From the NCBI GenBank assembly GCA_012270585.1, contig JAAXIB010000084.1, positions 20,030 through 84,029 of the forward strand: a stretch of 64,000 nucleotides of DNA, given 5' to 3'. The position numbers and the translations under genes are program-made. Positions 42,377 through 50,335 of the stretch are shown here, piece after piece. The first letter of the stretch is position 1. Every line of letters starts with the position of its first letter. The stretch comes from Nitrospirales bacterium. GTDB taxonomy: Bacteria; Nitrospirota; Nitrospiria; Nitrospirales; UBA8639. The notes below the pieces were generated by a model. That model saw only the letters and a list, made by a program, of their open reading frames with translations. It did no database searches and was not told the DNA's origin.

Positions 42377-42952
42377 ATGGTGCGACAGAATAGCCGACGC
42401 CAACCCAAAATCCAAACGGCCACAACAAGAGGCGTGCGGCCGCACGTCCTCCTGCTCGTGCTGGGAGGAAGCCTGTGCGGGCTCTGGTCCGGACAGGCCA
42501 TGGCCGAACATCCCTCCCCGCTTCCCATGCCGTTTGAACTGGTCAAAGAATTAGTGGGGACTTGGCAGGGCAGCAAACAGGCGCTCGACGGGCAGGAAAT
42601 CATCACCGTCGAATATTCATTAACAGCAAACGGCACCGCGGTTTTCGAACGCTTCTTCCCCGGCACGCCTAAGGAAATGATCTCGATCTATTCACAAGAC
42701 GGGCACGAAATGGTCATGACGCATTACTGCCTGTTGGGTAACCAGCCACGCATGCGAACCAGCAGCCCGGTGACCGGCAATTCCATTACCCTATCCTATA
42801 TCGACGGCACGGGCATGCGTTCCTTTCACGACAAGCACATGCACGAGCTCACCCTCACCTTTATCGACGACCGTCATATCAACCATGAATGGACGGTATT
42901 CGAAAACGGCCGAAAACAAGCCACCCATTCGTTTGCCTTTGCCCGACAATAA
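42377..42952 (+). CDS. Exported lipocalin-like protein of unknown function
   Basis: 191 residues. N-terminal leader with a basic start (RQNSRRQPKIQTATTRGVRPH) and a hydrophobic core VLLLVLGGSLCGLWSGQAMA ending in AMA-E, a signal cleavage. The body (LVKELVGTWQGSKQALDG, AVFERFFPGTPKEMISIYSQDG, MVMTHYCLLGNQPRM) looks like the lipocalin-type DUF1579 fold. A periplasmic binding protein is possible; ligand unknown. Confidence 0.72.
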   Translation: MVRQNSRRQPKIQTATTRGVRPHVLLLVLGGSLCGLWSGQAMAEHPSPLPMPFELVKELVGTWQGSKQALDGQEIITVEYSLTANGTAVFERFFPGTPKEMISIYSQDGHEMVMTHYCLLGNQPRMRTSSPVTGNSITLSYIDGTGMRSFHDKHMHELTLTFIDDRHINHEWTVFENGRKQATHSFAFARQ

Positions 42953-42980
42953 GTGCTCTTAAAGCCAAGGAGGGTTCGGC

Positions 42981-43163
42981 ATGACGTTGAAGCGGTTCTT
43001 CACCGAAGCGCTCGAAGAACAACTCCGCCGCTGCTCCAGTGACACCGAGGCACCTTGGATGGTCGGGTTCGGCGCGCTCTCCGACCTTTCGGATGAAAAC
43101 CGCCGCGTCCTTACCGTCATCGAGCAGGAATTCGAGACGCTCTCCCCCGAAGACCTGACATGA
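42981..43163 (+). CDS. VapB-like antitoxin, N-terminally shortened
   Basis: 60 residues. TLKRFFTEALEEQL then APWMVGFGALSDLSDENRRV and EFETLSPEDL match the C-terminal two-thirds of ribbon-helix-helix antitoxins of PIN toxins. The N-terminal DNA-binding strand (about 20 residues) is missing, and the preceding bases are taken by the previous gene. AAGGAGGG precedes the ATG. Stop overlaps the PIN start (ATGA), the usual vapBC layout. Confidence 0.65.
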   Translation: MTLKRFFTEALEEQLRRCSSDTEAPWMVGFGALSDLSDENRRVLTVIEQEFETLSPEDLT

Positions 43164-43258
43164 TCCTCAACACCAATGCCTTCTCCGCGTGGGTGGAAGG
43201 GCTCGCGACGGATGTGCCGGCCATGCCCCGGGATGCCGTAGCCACGAATGCAAAGAGG
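43160..43258 (+). pseudogene. Truncated VapC PIN-domain toxin
   Basis: MILNTNAFSAWVEGLATDVP matches the first 20-25 residues of VapC toxins (MILDTNALSAWAEG-type, with the first catalytic Asp changed to Asn). After about 33 codons the sequence leaves the family and enters the palindrome 43263-43288, so the rest of the PIN domain is lost. Not expected to be active. Confidence 0.75.
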
Positions 43259-43262
43259 CCGC

Positions 43263-43288
43263 TGTCGGGTTACGCTTCGCTAACCCGA
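43263..43288. repeat. Short palindrome GTCGGGTTA...TAACCCGAC
   Basis: A 9-bp inverted repeat around CGCTTCGC, a widely seen dispersed palindrome type. It marks the break point of the VapC remnant. Confidence 0.7.
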
Positions 43289-43318
43289 CCTACCCGCTCC
43301 AAGCTGGATGAGGCACGT

Positions 43319-43825
43319 TCACAGATCCAAGCTCTCCACCACCTGCCAATCTCGGGGGTTCGTGGAATCGGCTCGAATGAGTTGGAGTCGGGAGACGAGA
43401 AAGGTGTCCGGCAGGTCCGGGGGCAAGGTTGTGATGATCTCCCGTTTCATGCTTTCGGGAAACACCCCGTACAAGAGACTGACGTGCGGGTCAAAAGCAC
43501 TCGTCGGTTGTTTGTCGAAGATTTCCGTAGCCCGGCGATGCGCTTCCAGGACCGGCGGAGACGGCTCGACCGGAAGAAAGAGACATCGAAAGTATAGCGA
43601 TTCATAGGCCGGCTCCTTGAGCCGAATCTCGAAAGGATGCAGCGCACGCGCCAATTGTTTCGTGCGGTCGAGAAAAGGCTCCTCCTCGCCTTCGAGTCTG
43701 CCAAGCAGGGTGAGATGGGGGTCGAACGCCGGGCCGCGATAACGAGCGCTCAAGTCAGAGAGCACGCCGGCGAGCCGGTCATACGCCGTACCCGTCGGGA
43801 CAAGCCAAAGATGGAACGTTCTCAC
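43319..43825 (-). CDS. 2H phosphoesterase (2'-5' RNA ligase-like / cyclic phosphodiesterase)
   Basis: 168 residues. The two HxT/S motifs are FDPHLTLLG and FDPHVSLLYG, the catalytic pair of the 2H family; AFDPH and P.RW..V..L.L fit the plant CPDase-like branch. Acts on 2',3'-cyclic phosphates of nucleotides or RNA. Lies 33 bp after glmS on the same strand. Confidence 0.88.
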   Translation of the reverse strand: MRTFHLWLVPTGTAYDRLAGVLSDLSARYRGPAFDPHLTLLGRLEGEEEPFLDRTKQLARALHPFEIRLKEPAYESLYFRCLFLPVEPSPPVLEAHRRATEIFDKQPTSAFDPHVSLLYGVFPESMKREIITTLPPDLPDTFLVSRLQLIRADSTNPRDWQVVESLDL

Positions 43826-43858
43826 GATACGACTGCTCGGACCGAGCTCGACGCGCGG

Positions 43859-45688
43859 TTACTCCACGGTCACGCTTTTCGCCAGGTTTCGGGGGCGATC
43901 CACGTCGATGTTGCGGAGCGTCGCGATATGATACGCCAAGAGTTGCAGCGCGGCCGTAAAGGGAATCGGCGAGAGCAGGGCGTGGGTGTTGGGAATCCTG
44001 AAGACGCAATCGGCCAGGGCTTCCAGTTCCTCTTCGCCCTCACTCACGAACGCGATAACCGGCGCGCTCCGCGCCTTGACTTCCATCAGATTGCTCACGG
44101 TTTTTTCGTACAACCGGTCCCGCGGAGCCAGCACCACCACCGGCATGTCTTCGTCGATCAGGGCAATGGGGCCGTGTTTCATTTCACCGGCCGCGTACCC
44201 TTCCGCGTGAATGTAGGAAATTTCCTTGAGCTTGAGCGCGCCTTCCAACGCAATCGGATAATTGATTCCACGTCCGAGATAGAGAAAGTTGTTCTTCCGG
44301 TGGAACCGTTTCGCCATCGCCACGAATTCGGCTTCTCGTTTGATGACGCGTTCCACGTGTCCGGGCAGGGCCATGAATTGATCCAGCCACCATTGCCCGT
44401 CTTCCACGCTCAAAACCCGGCGAACTCTCCCCACGTGTAAGGCCAGGAGATACAGGGCCATGACCTGGCCGGTGAAGGCTTTGGTCGAGGCCACGCTGAT
44501 CTCCGGGCCGCAACGGGTATAAATCACGCCGTCGGATTCTCTGGCCAGCGTACTGCCGACCACGTTTACGATCGCCAGGACGTGCGCACCCAATCGTCTG
44601 GCCTCTCTGGCGGCAGCCAGCGTATCCGCGGTTTCTCCCGATTGAGAAAGGGCGATAAACACGTCTCCCTTCTGAACCATCGGGTTGCGATACCGGAACT
44701 CCGAGCCGATATCGACCTGGACGGGCTTGTGCACGAGTTCCTCAAACAGATATTTCCCAACCAGGCCGGCGTGCCAGGACGTTCCGCACGCGACGATCCA
44801 GATCGACCGGGCATCGCGTAACGCATCGGGCGTGATCGCCAAATCCGGCAAATCCGCTTCACCCGAGTCATAACTGTAGCGCCCCCGTAGCGTGTCGAGA
44901 ATGGCTTGGGGTTGCTCATGAATTTCCTTGAGCATGAAGTGCGGGTACCCGCCTTTTTCCGCGGCTTCCGCGTTCCAGTCGATTCGGACCACTTCCCTGT
45001 CGACGAGTTGTCCCTCCGCACCGGTCACCGTCATGCCGAGCGGCGTCAACGTCCCGATGTCCCCGTCTTCCAAAAACGTCACGTTGCGGGTGTGGGTGAG
45101 TAACGGCGTCACGTCGGAGGCCAGAAAGGCGGCTTTCTCACTTTGTCCCAGCACCAGCGGACAACCCGACTTGGTCACCACCAGGGTCTCGGGTTCGTTT
45201 ACACACATACCGGCAATGGCGTAGCTTCCGTGTAATTCCAGAACCGTCGCGCGAAACGCCTGCTCCAGGGAATGTCCCTCTTCCATATGAAACGCCAATA
45301 AATGTGCGATCACTTCGGTGTCCGTCTCGGATTCGAACCGGTACCCTGCCTGCTCCAAGCGCCGTTTGTGGGCCAGGTAATTTTCAATAATGCCGTTGTG
45401 CACGATGACCACGTTTCCGGAACGATGGGGATGGGCGTTCTGTTCGGAAGGCTTGCCGTGCGTGGCCCATCGCGTATGGCCGATCCCGACCGTCCCGGAG
45501 AGGCGTTCTTCTTTCAGTGCGTCTTCCAGGTGGAGCAATTTGCCCACGCTTCGACGGATCTCGATCCGGCCATGTTGCAACACGGCAATTCCCGCCGAAT
45601 CATAGCCACGATACTCCAGTTGTCTCAGCCCCTGTATGAGCACGCCGGCGGCATTGTCGTCCCCGATGTATCCTATGATTCCACACAT
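43859..45688 (-). CDS. glmS: Glucosamine-6-phosphate synthase (glutamine-hydrolysing)
   Basis: 609 residues. Catalytic Cys2 after the start (MCGIIGYIGDD), glutaminase domain (HTRWATHG.P....AHPH), two SIS domains (ACGTSWHAGLVGKYLFEEL, SQSGETADTLAA, GRGINYPIALEGALKLKEIS) and the C terminus PRNLAKSVTVE. Makes GlcN6P from fructose-6-P and glutamine, feeding glmU next door. A sigma70-type promoter and repeated TGTATCAT half-sites lie directly upstream. Confidence 0.97.
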   Translation of the reverse strand: MCGIIGYIGDDNAAGVLIQGLRQLEYRGYDSAGIAVLQHGRIEIRRSVGKLLHLEDALKEERLSGTVGIGHTRWATHGKPSEQNAHPHRSGNVVIVHNGIIENYLAHKRRLEQAGYRFESETDTEVIAHLLAFHMEEGHSLEQAFRATVLELHGSYAIAGMCVNEPETLVVTKSGCPLVLGQSEKAAFLASDVTPLLTHTRNVTFLEDGDIGTLTPLGMTVTGAEGQLVDREVVRIDWNAEAAEKGGYPHFMLKEIHEQPQAILDTLRGRYSYDSGEADLPDLAITPDALRDARSIWIVACGTSWHAGLVGKYLFEELVHKPVQVDIGSEFRYRNPMVQKGDVFIALSQSGETADTLAAAREARRLGAHVLAIVNVVGSTLARESDGVIYTRCGPEISVASTKAFTGQVMALYLLALHVGRVRRVLSVEDGQWWLDQFMALPGHVERVIKREAEFVAMAKRFHRKNNFLYLGRGINYPIALEGALKLKEISYIHAEGYAAGEMKHGPIALIDEDMPVVVLAPRDRLYEKTVSNLMEVKARSAPVIAFVSEGEEELEALADCVFRIPNTHALLSPIPFTAALQLLAYHIATLRNIDVDRPRNLAKSVTVE

Positions 45689-45706
45689 ACGCTATTTTTC
45701 ACCTTA

Positions 45707-45735
45707 ATTGTATCATTTTTGCCTATTTATGTCAC
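45707..45735 (-). promoter_or_regulatory. glmS promoter
   Basis: Minus strand GTGACA (45735-45730), 17-base spacer, TACAAT (45712-45707): 5/6 and 5/6 matches. The gap is strongly A+T-rich. Transcript start would fall near 45700, leaving a leader of about 12 bases. Confidence 0.6.
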
Positions 45736-45767
45736 TTTTTATGATACATTTATCACCATAATGTATC
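45709..45767. promoter_or_regulatory. Candidate operator with TGTATCAT half-sites
   Basis: TGTATCAT (45709-45716) and its inverse ATGATACA (45741-45748) are spaced 24 bases apart, with TGTATC again at 45762-45767. The first overlaps the -10 of the glmS promoter, so binding would block transcription. The regulator is unknown. Confidence 0.45.
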
Positions 45768-45823
45768 TTTTTTGCACATCTTATGAAACACCAGCGTGGT
45801 CATCCTGCCAAACTCACCCCTCT

Positions 45824-46200
45824 TCTGTCATCCCTGTATGTGTTCAGTAATTCGTTGACAATGTCAGCCCTGTGCCGTTCTTCTTGTAGGTTCCTCCCCT
45901 TTGTAAGGGGAAGTTTAGGTGGGGTAGGGTCACATGCCCAGAGGATGCCGGCAACGACCACACCACGAGGCCTGCCACCCTGGCCCAGGCTCTACCCCGG
46001 ATCAAGTCCGGGGCAAGCCTAATGCCCCCTCCCCCCTCCTTACAAAGGAGGGGAAGCAGAGGATTAGCTCTTATTCTGTCAACGAATGACTGAACATTTA
46101 CAATCCCCGACGCCTGTCCTCGACGTTGGCAAGCGAGGCTCCAGCGGTTTTTCTTTTGTCTGTCATTCTCGATAATAAGACCCGGATCCCCGCTTACTGT
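45824..46200. repeat. Composite dispersed repeat, copy 3 with inserted inverted repeat
   Basis: Starts CTGTCATCCCTGTATGTGTT and CAGTAATTCGTTGACAATG, and ends TTCTGTCAACGAATGACTGA with a CATTTACAATCC tail. Inside is TCCTCCCCTTTGTAAGGGGA with ACTTACAAAGGAGGGG-type inverse, plus CCCGACGCCTG and CCCGGATCCCCGC. Fills the 519-base gap between glmS and glmU; no gene is seen. Confidence 0.75.
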
Positions 46201-46207
46201 CGCACGA

Positions 46208-47683
46208 CTACCCCTTTGAACCTTTTTTTCTCCCGCGGGCAGAGGGGGTGGACTTCGGGGCGGTTGCTGACTTTTCCGAATAATAGGCGCGCCGCCGGAC
46301 CGCCCACTCTTCCCGGGTGACCTGCGGGCTCCTCGATAACGCCAGCGCTTCCCCGGGAACATCTTGAGAAATCGTCGATCCCGCCCCCACGACCGCCCCC
46401 TTCCCCACCCTGACGGGCGCGATCAGTTGCGCGCCACTGCCGATGAACGCCTCATCCTCGATCATCGTGCGTTCCTTTCGGTATCCGTCATAATTGCAGG
46501 TGATCGTACCCGCCCCGATATTGACCCGTTTCCCCACGAACGTATCACCAAGATAGGTCAAATGATTCGACTTGGATCCGGCACCCAATTCCGTATTTTT
46601 CAATTCGACGAAATTACCGACTTTCGATTGTTTCCTGAGCATCGAACCGGGACGAACGTGCGCGAATGGCCCGACCATGGCCCGGTCTTCTATGATCGCA
46701 CTGTCCACCAGGGAACTGTCCTGAATAGTGACGGCCTGCCCGACCACGCTGTTCGTCACACGGGAATGGGATCGAATGACGCAGTCGGCACCGATTTTCG
46801 TTTGACCTTCCAACGTCACGCCCGGATAGAGCACGGTATCCGTGCCGACCGTGACCATATCATCGATAAACGTGGTCCGGGGATCGAGCAGGGTTATCCC
46901 CTTCTCCAACCATCGCGTCCTGATGCGTTGCCGCATCGCCTGTTCGACAAAGGCGAGATGCTCCCGGGTATTGACCCCGACACACTCCGAAGAGTCGGCT
47001 GTCTTCAGACCCGCCACCCGGCGTCCTTCGGCCACGGCCAGACCTACGATATCGGTCAGATAATACTCGCCTTGAGCATTCTGCGCGTGAACCCGGGCCA
47101 AGGCCCGAAACAAAAACGACGTTTCGACTACGTAGGTTCCCACGTTCACTTCGTGGATGGCGCGCTCGACCCGGGTGGCGTCCGGTTCCTCCACCACCTT
47201 GACGACGCGCCCTGCGTTGCCTCTCACCACGCGCCCGTAGCCCCGGGGGTCGGACAAATCCGTGCTCAAGAGTGTCAGGGTGGCTTTTTCTCTTTCATGA
47301 CGGGCCAACAACCGCTTCACGGTCGTCCGACGCAGCAACGGCGTATCCGCATTCACGATGAGGCAATGCTTGCTCGCGGCCTTTCCGTTTGGCATCAGGG
47401 CCGCTTTGGCTTGTTGCACCGCATGACCCGTCCCCAACTGCTCGGGTTGCAGGGCGATATCGAAGGGCTCGAATTCCGTTTTGGATTGTTCCAGATACGC
47501 CCGGACCCGTTCGGCCTGATGGCCGATGACCACGACTACGCGCGCGTCCGCGACGCGTCCGGCCAACGACACCATGTACCAGATCAGGGGCCGCCCGGCC
47601 ACGGGGTGTAACACCTTGGCGGTTTTGGACCGCATGCGTTTTCCCCGGCCCGCTGCGATGACAATCGCGGAAAACTTTTTCAT
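46208..47683 (-). CDS. glmU: Bifunctional GlmU (GlcN-1-P acetyltransferase / GlcNAc-1-P uridyltransferase)
   Basis: 491 residues. N-terminal uridyltransferase IAAGRGKRMRSKTAKVLHPV, then left-handed beta-helix acetyltransferase with AGSMLRKQSKVGNFVELKN, GAGSKSNHLTYLGDTFVGK and NIGAGTITCNYDGYRK. The terminal 35 residues are basic and rich in Ser/Lys (APKSTPSARGRKKGSKG), longer than usual. Makes UDP-GlcNAc for peptidoglycan and LPS. Functional partner of the glmS gene upstream. Confidence 0.96.
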   Translation of the reverse strand: MKKFSAIVIAAGRGKRMRSKTAKVLHPVAGRPLIWYMVSLAGRVADARVVVVIGHQAERVRAYLEQSKTEFEPFDIALQPEQLGTGHAVQQAKAALMPNGKAASKHCLIVNADTPLLRRTTVKRLLARHEREKATLTLLSTDLSDPRGYGRVVRGNAGRVVKVVEEPDATRVERAIHEVNVGTYVVETSFLFRALARVHAQNAQGEYYLTDIVGLAVAEGRRVAGLKTADSSECVGVNTREHLAFVEQAMRQRIRTRWLEKGITLLDPRTTFIDDMVTVGTDTVLYPGVTLEGQTKIGADCVIRSHSRVTNSVVGQAVTIQDSSLVDSAIIEDRAMVGPFAHVRPGSMLRKQSKVGNFVELKNTELGAGSKSNHLTYLGDTFVGKRVNIGAGTITCNYDGYRKERTMIEDEAFIGSGAQLIAPVRVGKGAVVGAGSTISQDVPGEALALSRSPQVTREEWAVRRRAYYSEKSATAPKSTPSARGRKKGSKG

Positions 47684-47723
47684 CGATTGTGCCTCATGGT
47701 GAGGCGTGCGGAAAAGGTGGAGG

Positions 47724-48398
47724 CTATCCCGTCCTGACTTCGACCTTCCGTTCGGGAAAGGATGAAGGCTCGCGAGTCGGATCGAAGGTCGGCACGTTCA
47801 TGGTCTTCCCGGAAGAATAGAGCCCGCCCGAGACGATCAATTTCATGGCTTCTTCCACGCTCATGTCCACGGACACCACCTCCCGCTCCGGGACCAACAA
47901 GAAGTACCCGGACGTGGGATTCGGCGAGGTCGGAACGTACACGTGAACCAGGGGTTCCGGCGCCAGGGTTTGGACCTCGTCCCTGGTCTCCCCGGTCACA
48001 AAGGCCAAACAGTAGTTCCCGTCCTTTGGAAATTGAATCATCACCACTTTGTTATATTTTTTCCGCTGTTTGAACGACAGGATATCCATCATCGATTTGA
48101 GGGTCGCATAAATCCCCCGGACGACGGGCACCCGTTCCAGGAACTCTTCCCATCGTTTCACCAACCGGCCTCCGAGATAATTCGTCCCCATAAACCCCGC
48201 GAACAGAATCAGAAAGAGGAGCGTCAGGATCCCCAACCCGGGCACGTAGTAGTCTTTGGTCACCACTTCGGCCAACATGTTCCCCAGAATGCTGTCCACG
48301 GTGACAAAGAGAGTTTTGAGGACGAGCACCGTTCCCCAAATAGGCGTGACCACCAACAGGCCCGTCAGAAAATATCGCTTGAATGCCGTACTGGACAT
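47724..48398 (-). CDS. DUF502 inner-membrane protein
   Basis: 224 residues from ATG 48398 (open frame to 48437). Two N-terminal membrane segments (GLLVVTPIWGTVLVLKTLF, LGILTLLFLILFAGFMGTNYL) and the DUF502 core RVPVVRGIYATLKSMMDILSFKQR, VMIQFPKDGNYCLAFVTGE, VYVPTSPNPTSGYFLLVPE. Found across Gram-negative bacteria; function unknown. Divergent from tmk. Confidence 0.9.
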   Translation of the reverse strand: MSSTAFKRYFLTGLLVVTPIWGTVLVLKTLFVTVDSILGNMLAEVVTKDYYVPGLGILTLLFLILFAGFMGTNYLGGRLVKRWEEFLERVPVVRGIYATLKSMMDILSFKQRKKYNKVVMIQFPKDGNYCLAFVTGETRDEVQTLAPEPLVHVYVPTSPNPTSGYFLLVPEREVVSVDMSVEEAMKLIVSGGLYSSGKTMNVPTFDPTREPSSFPERKVEVRTG

Positions 48399-48480
48399 GG
48401 TGACTGGAATGTTACAAACATGGGGGCCTTCCTGCAACCCCTTTTCTTGCGAATATCAACGGGTTAGATTACGATGCGCC

Positions 48481-49206
48481 GTGGCAAGCAGCAGATCGCA
48501 AGAAACTTCGTCCGGGTCGAAACGTCCCCGTCGAAAGGGCCTCTTTATCACGTTCGAGGGGATCGAAGGGAGCGGAAAATCGACCCAATCCCGGGCCCTC
48601 GCCCAACATCTCCGGTCCGAGGGATTCCGGGTGATCGAAACACGTGAACCCGGCGGCACCCCCGTTGCCGAACACATTCGGAAGGTGTTTCTTCAACCCA
48701 CACGCAAACGTCACTCGGTCGATCCTCTCGTTCCGGAATGCGAAGTCGCCTTGATCCTGGCGGCCCGCAGTCAACACGTCGCCAACCTGCTCCTGCCGGC
48801 CTTACAGCAAGGGGCGATTATCGTCTGCGACCGGTTTTCTGACTCGACGCTGGCGTACCAGGGATTCGGGAGGGGATTACCCTTGCGCGAACTCCGGTCA
48901 CTCACCCGTTGGGCCGCAAAGGGCTTGACTCCGGACGTGACCTTTTTGTTTGATCTGCCCGTGTCCCAAGGATTGCGACGGCGACTGAACAGCACAGACG
49001 TGAATCGCCTGGATCATGAAACCGCGGCCTTCCATCAACGCGTGCGGAAAGGATTCCTGAGCCTGGCCACACAACCGTTGCGACGCATTCATACGATTAA
49101 CGCCGGCCGGTCGGCCCAGGCGATTGCCCGGCAACTGATCACGTTGCTCAACCCCCTGCTCGAAGAGGGGCTGAAGACACGACGCCTTGCGGTCAAGCGG
49201 GCGTAA
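48481..49206 (+). CDS. tmk: Thymidylate kinase
   Basis: 241 residues from GTG 48481 (the frame continues open upstream, but codons before it are not family-like). P-loop IEGSGKSTQ, DR motif CDRFSDSTLAYQGFGRGL and lid LNSTDVNRLD. Phosphorylates dTMP to dTDP. A 15-residue basic N-terminal tail is longer than usual. Followed 6 bp later by holB, the common tmk-holB pair. Confidence 0.95.
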   Translation: MASSRSQETSSGSKRPRRKGLFITFEGIEGSGKSTQSRALAQHLRSEGFRVIETREPGGTPVAEHIRKVFLQPTRKRHSVDPLVPECEVALILAARSQHVANLLLPALQQGAIIVCDRFSDSTLAYQGFGRGLPLRELRSLTRWAAKGLTPDVTFLFDLPVSQGLRRRLNSTDVNRLDHETAAFHQRVRKGFLSLATQPLRRIHTINAGRSAQAIARQLITLLNPLLEEGLKTRRLAVKRA

Positions 49207-49212
49207 ATCCCT

Positions 49213-50229
49213 ATGCCGTTTGCAGACGTCATCGGTCAGGAAGGACCGAAAAAGAAAATCCGGACGGCGCTGGCCCGGCAGGCGATTGGTCATGCCTACC
49301 TCTTTTCGGGAGACGAAGGCATCGGCAAGCGCCTCATGGCCTTGCGGTTCGCTCAAGCCCTCTCCTGTGAAACCCCGCCCTCATCTTCCCAACCGGATTC
49401 CTGCGGCCGGTGTCGCGCCTGCCGGCAAATCCTCTCCGGAACCTATCCCGATCTCCTGGTCATCGAGCCCGAGCAGGAAAAAGCCAACCCGCAAATCAAA
49501 ATCGATCAGGTCCGCGAAATCGAACGACACGTGATCTACCGGCCACTGTTGAGCGCACGGAAGATCTGTTTCATCGACGATGCCGAACGCCTGACCGCCA
49601 ATGCCGCCAACGCGTTTTTGAAAACACTCGAAGATCCGCCTGAACACAGCCTGTTTATTCTGGTGACCAGCCAGCCCTTGCGGCTGTTGGCCACCGTGCG
49701 GTCCCGCTGTTTGACGCTGAGGTTCTCGCCCGCGACTCCCGAACAATTCGAAGGGGCTCTTGCCCTGAAGCAGGCCATGGGGAGCGAGGACGCCAGGTTT
49801 CTTTCTCAAGTGTGCGGAAACCGCATCGGCGTGGCCCTGCGCACGGAGCTGTCTCAACTGCGCAGCCGCCACGACCGGTTTTTTGAATTATGCCGATACG
49901 AGACCCTCGCCCATCCGACGGCCGTACTCCAACAAGCCGAAGAACTCTCGAAAGCCCAACCCTTCCCGGACGTGATCGACTGGCTCTCGCATGGACTGCG
50001 TGACGTGCTCCTGATGACCCTCGGGACCGGGCAGGACCTCCTCCTGCACCGATCTCGAATCCCGTTGCTTCAACAACTGGCCGGGTCGCTGACCCCGACG
50101 GATATCGTAGATCTCCTGGACTCCCTGCAAACGCTGGAGCAGGCCCCCACGCAGAATTTGAATCTCCAACTCTGCCTGGAAAATTTCCTGTTTCGCTTTC
50201 ATCAAACCATGCACCGTGACGTCGCCTAA
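49213..50229 (+). CDS. holB: DNA polymerase III delta' subunit
   Basis: 338 residues. Clamp-loader ATPase fold: FADVIGQEGPKKKI, degenerate P-loop GDEGIGKRLM, zinc-binding cysteines CETPP...CGRCRAC, and ANAANAFLKTLEDPPEH with SRC motif RSRCLTLRF. Part of the gamma/tau complex that loads the beta clamp. Directly after tmk. Confidence 0.93.
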   Translation: MPFADVIGQEGPKKKIRTALARQAIGHAYLFSGDEGIGKRLMALRFAQALSCETPPSSSQPDSCGRCRACRQILSGTYPDLLVIEPEQEKANPQIKIDQVREIERHVIYRPLLSARKICFIDDAERLTANAANAFLKTLEDPPEHSLFILVTSQPLRLLATVRSRCLTLRFSPATPEQFEGALALKQAMGSEDARFLSQVCGNRIGVALRTELSQLRSRHDRFFELCRYETLAHPTAVLQQAEELSKAQPFPDVIDWLSHGLRDVLLMTLGTGQDLLLHRSRIPLLQQLAGSLTPTDIVDLLDSLQTLEQAPTQNLNLQLCLENFLFRFHQTMHRDVA

Positions 50230-50263
50230 ACAACATGGTATGTATTGTAACCGTGCGTCCCAT

Positions 50264-50291
50264 AAGGGACGGCACAGGGGCCGTCCCCTAC
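50264..50291. repeat. GTAGGGGAC palindrome
   Basis: AAGGGACGGCACAGGGGCCG followed by TCCCCTAC, near identical to 31209-31234, in the gap between holB and metG. Here it is not on a stop codon. Confidence 0.7.
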
Positions 50292-50335
50292 AAGGCATAG
50301 ACATGCCTTATCGCACCAAAAAGCACTGAATGACC

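Noticed and set aside
45689..45830. glmS ribozyme/riboswitch
   Set aside because: The gap is A+T-rich with a simple promoter and a very short leader; no ribozyme-like core was seen.
46364..47611. 415-codon plus-strand frame inside glmU
   Set aside because: Antisense shadow; glmU is unambiguous.
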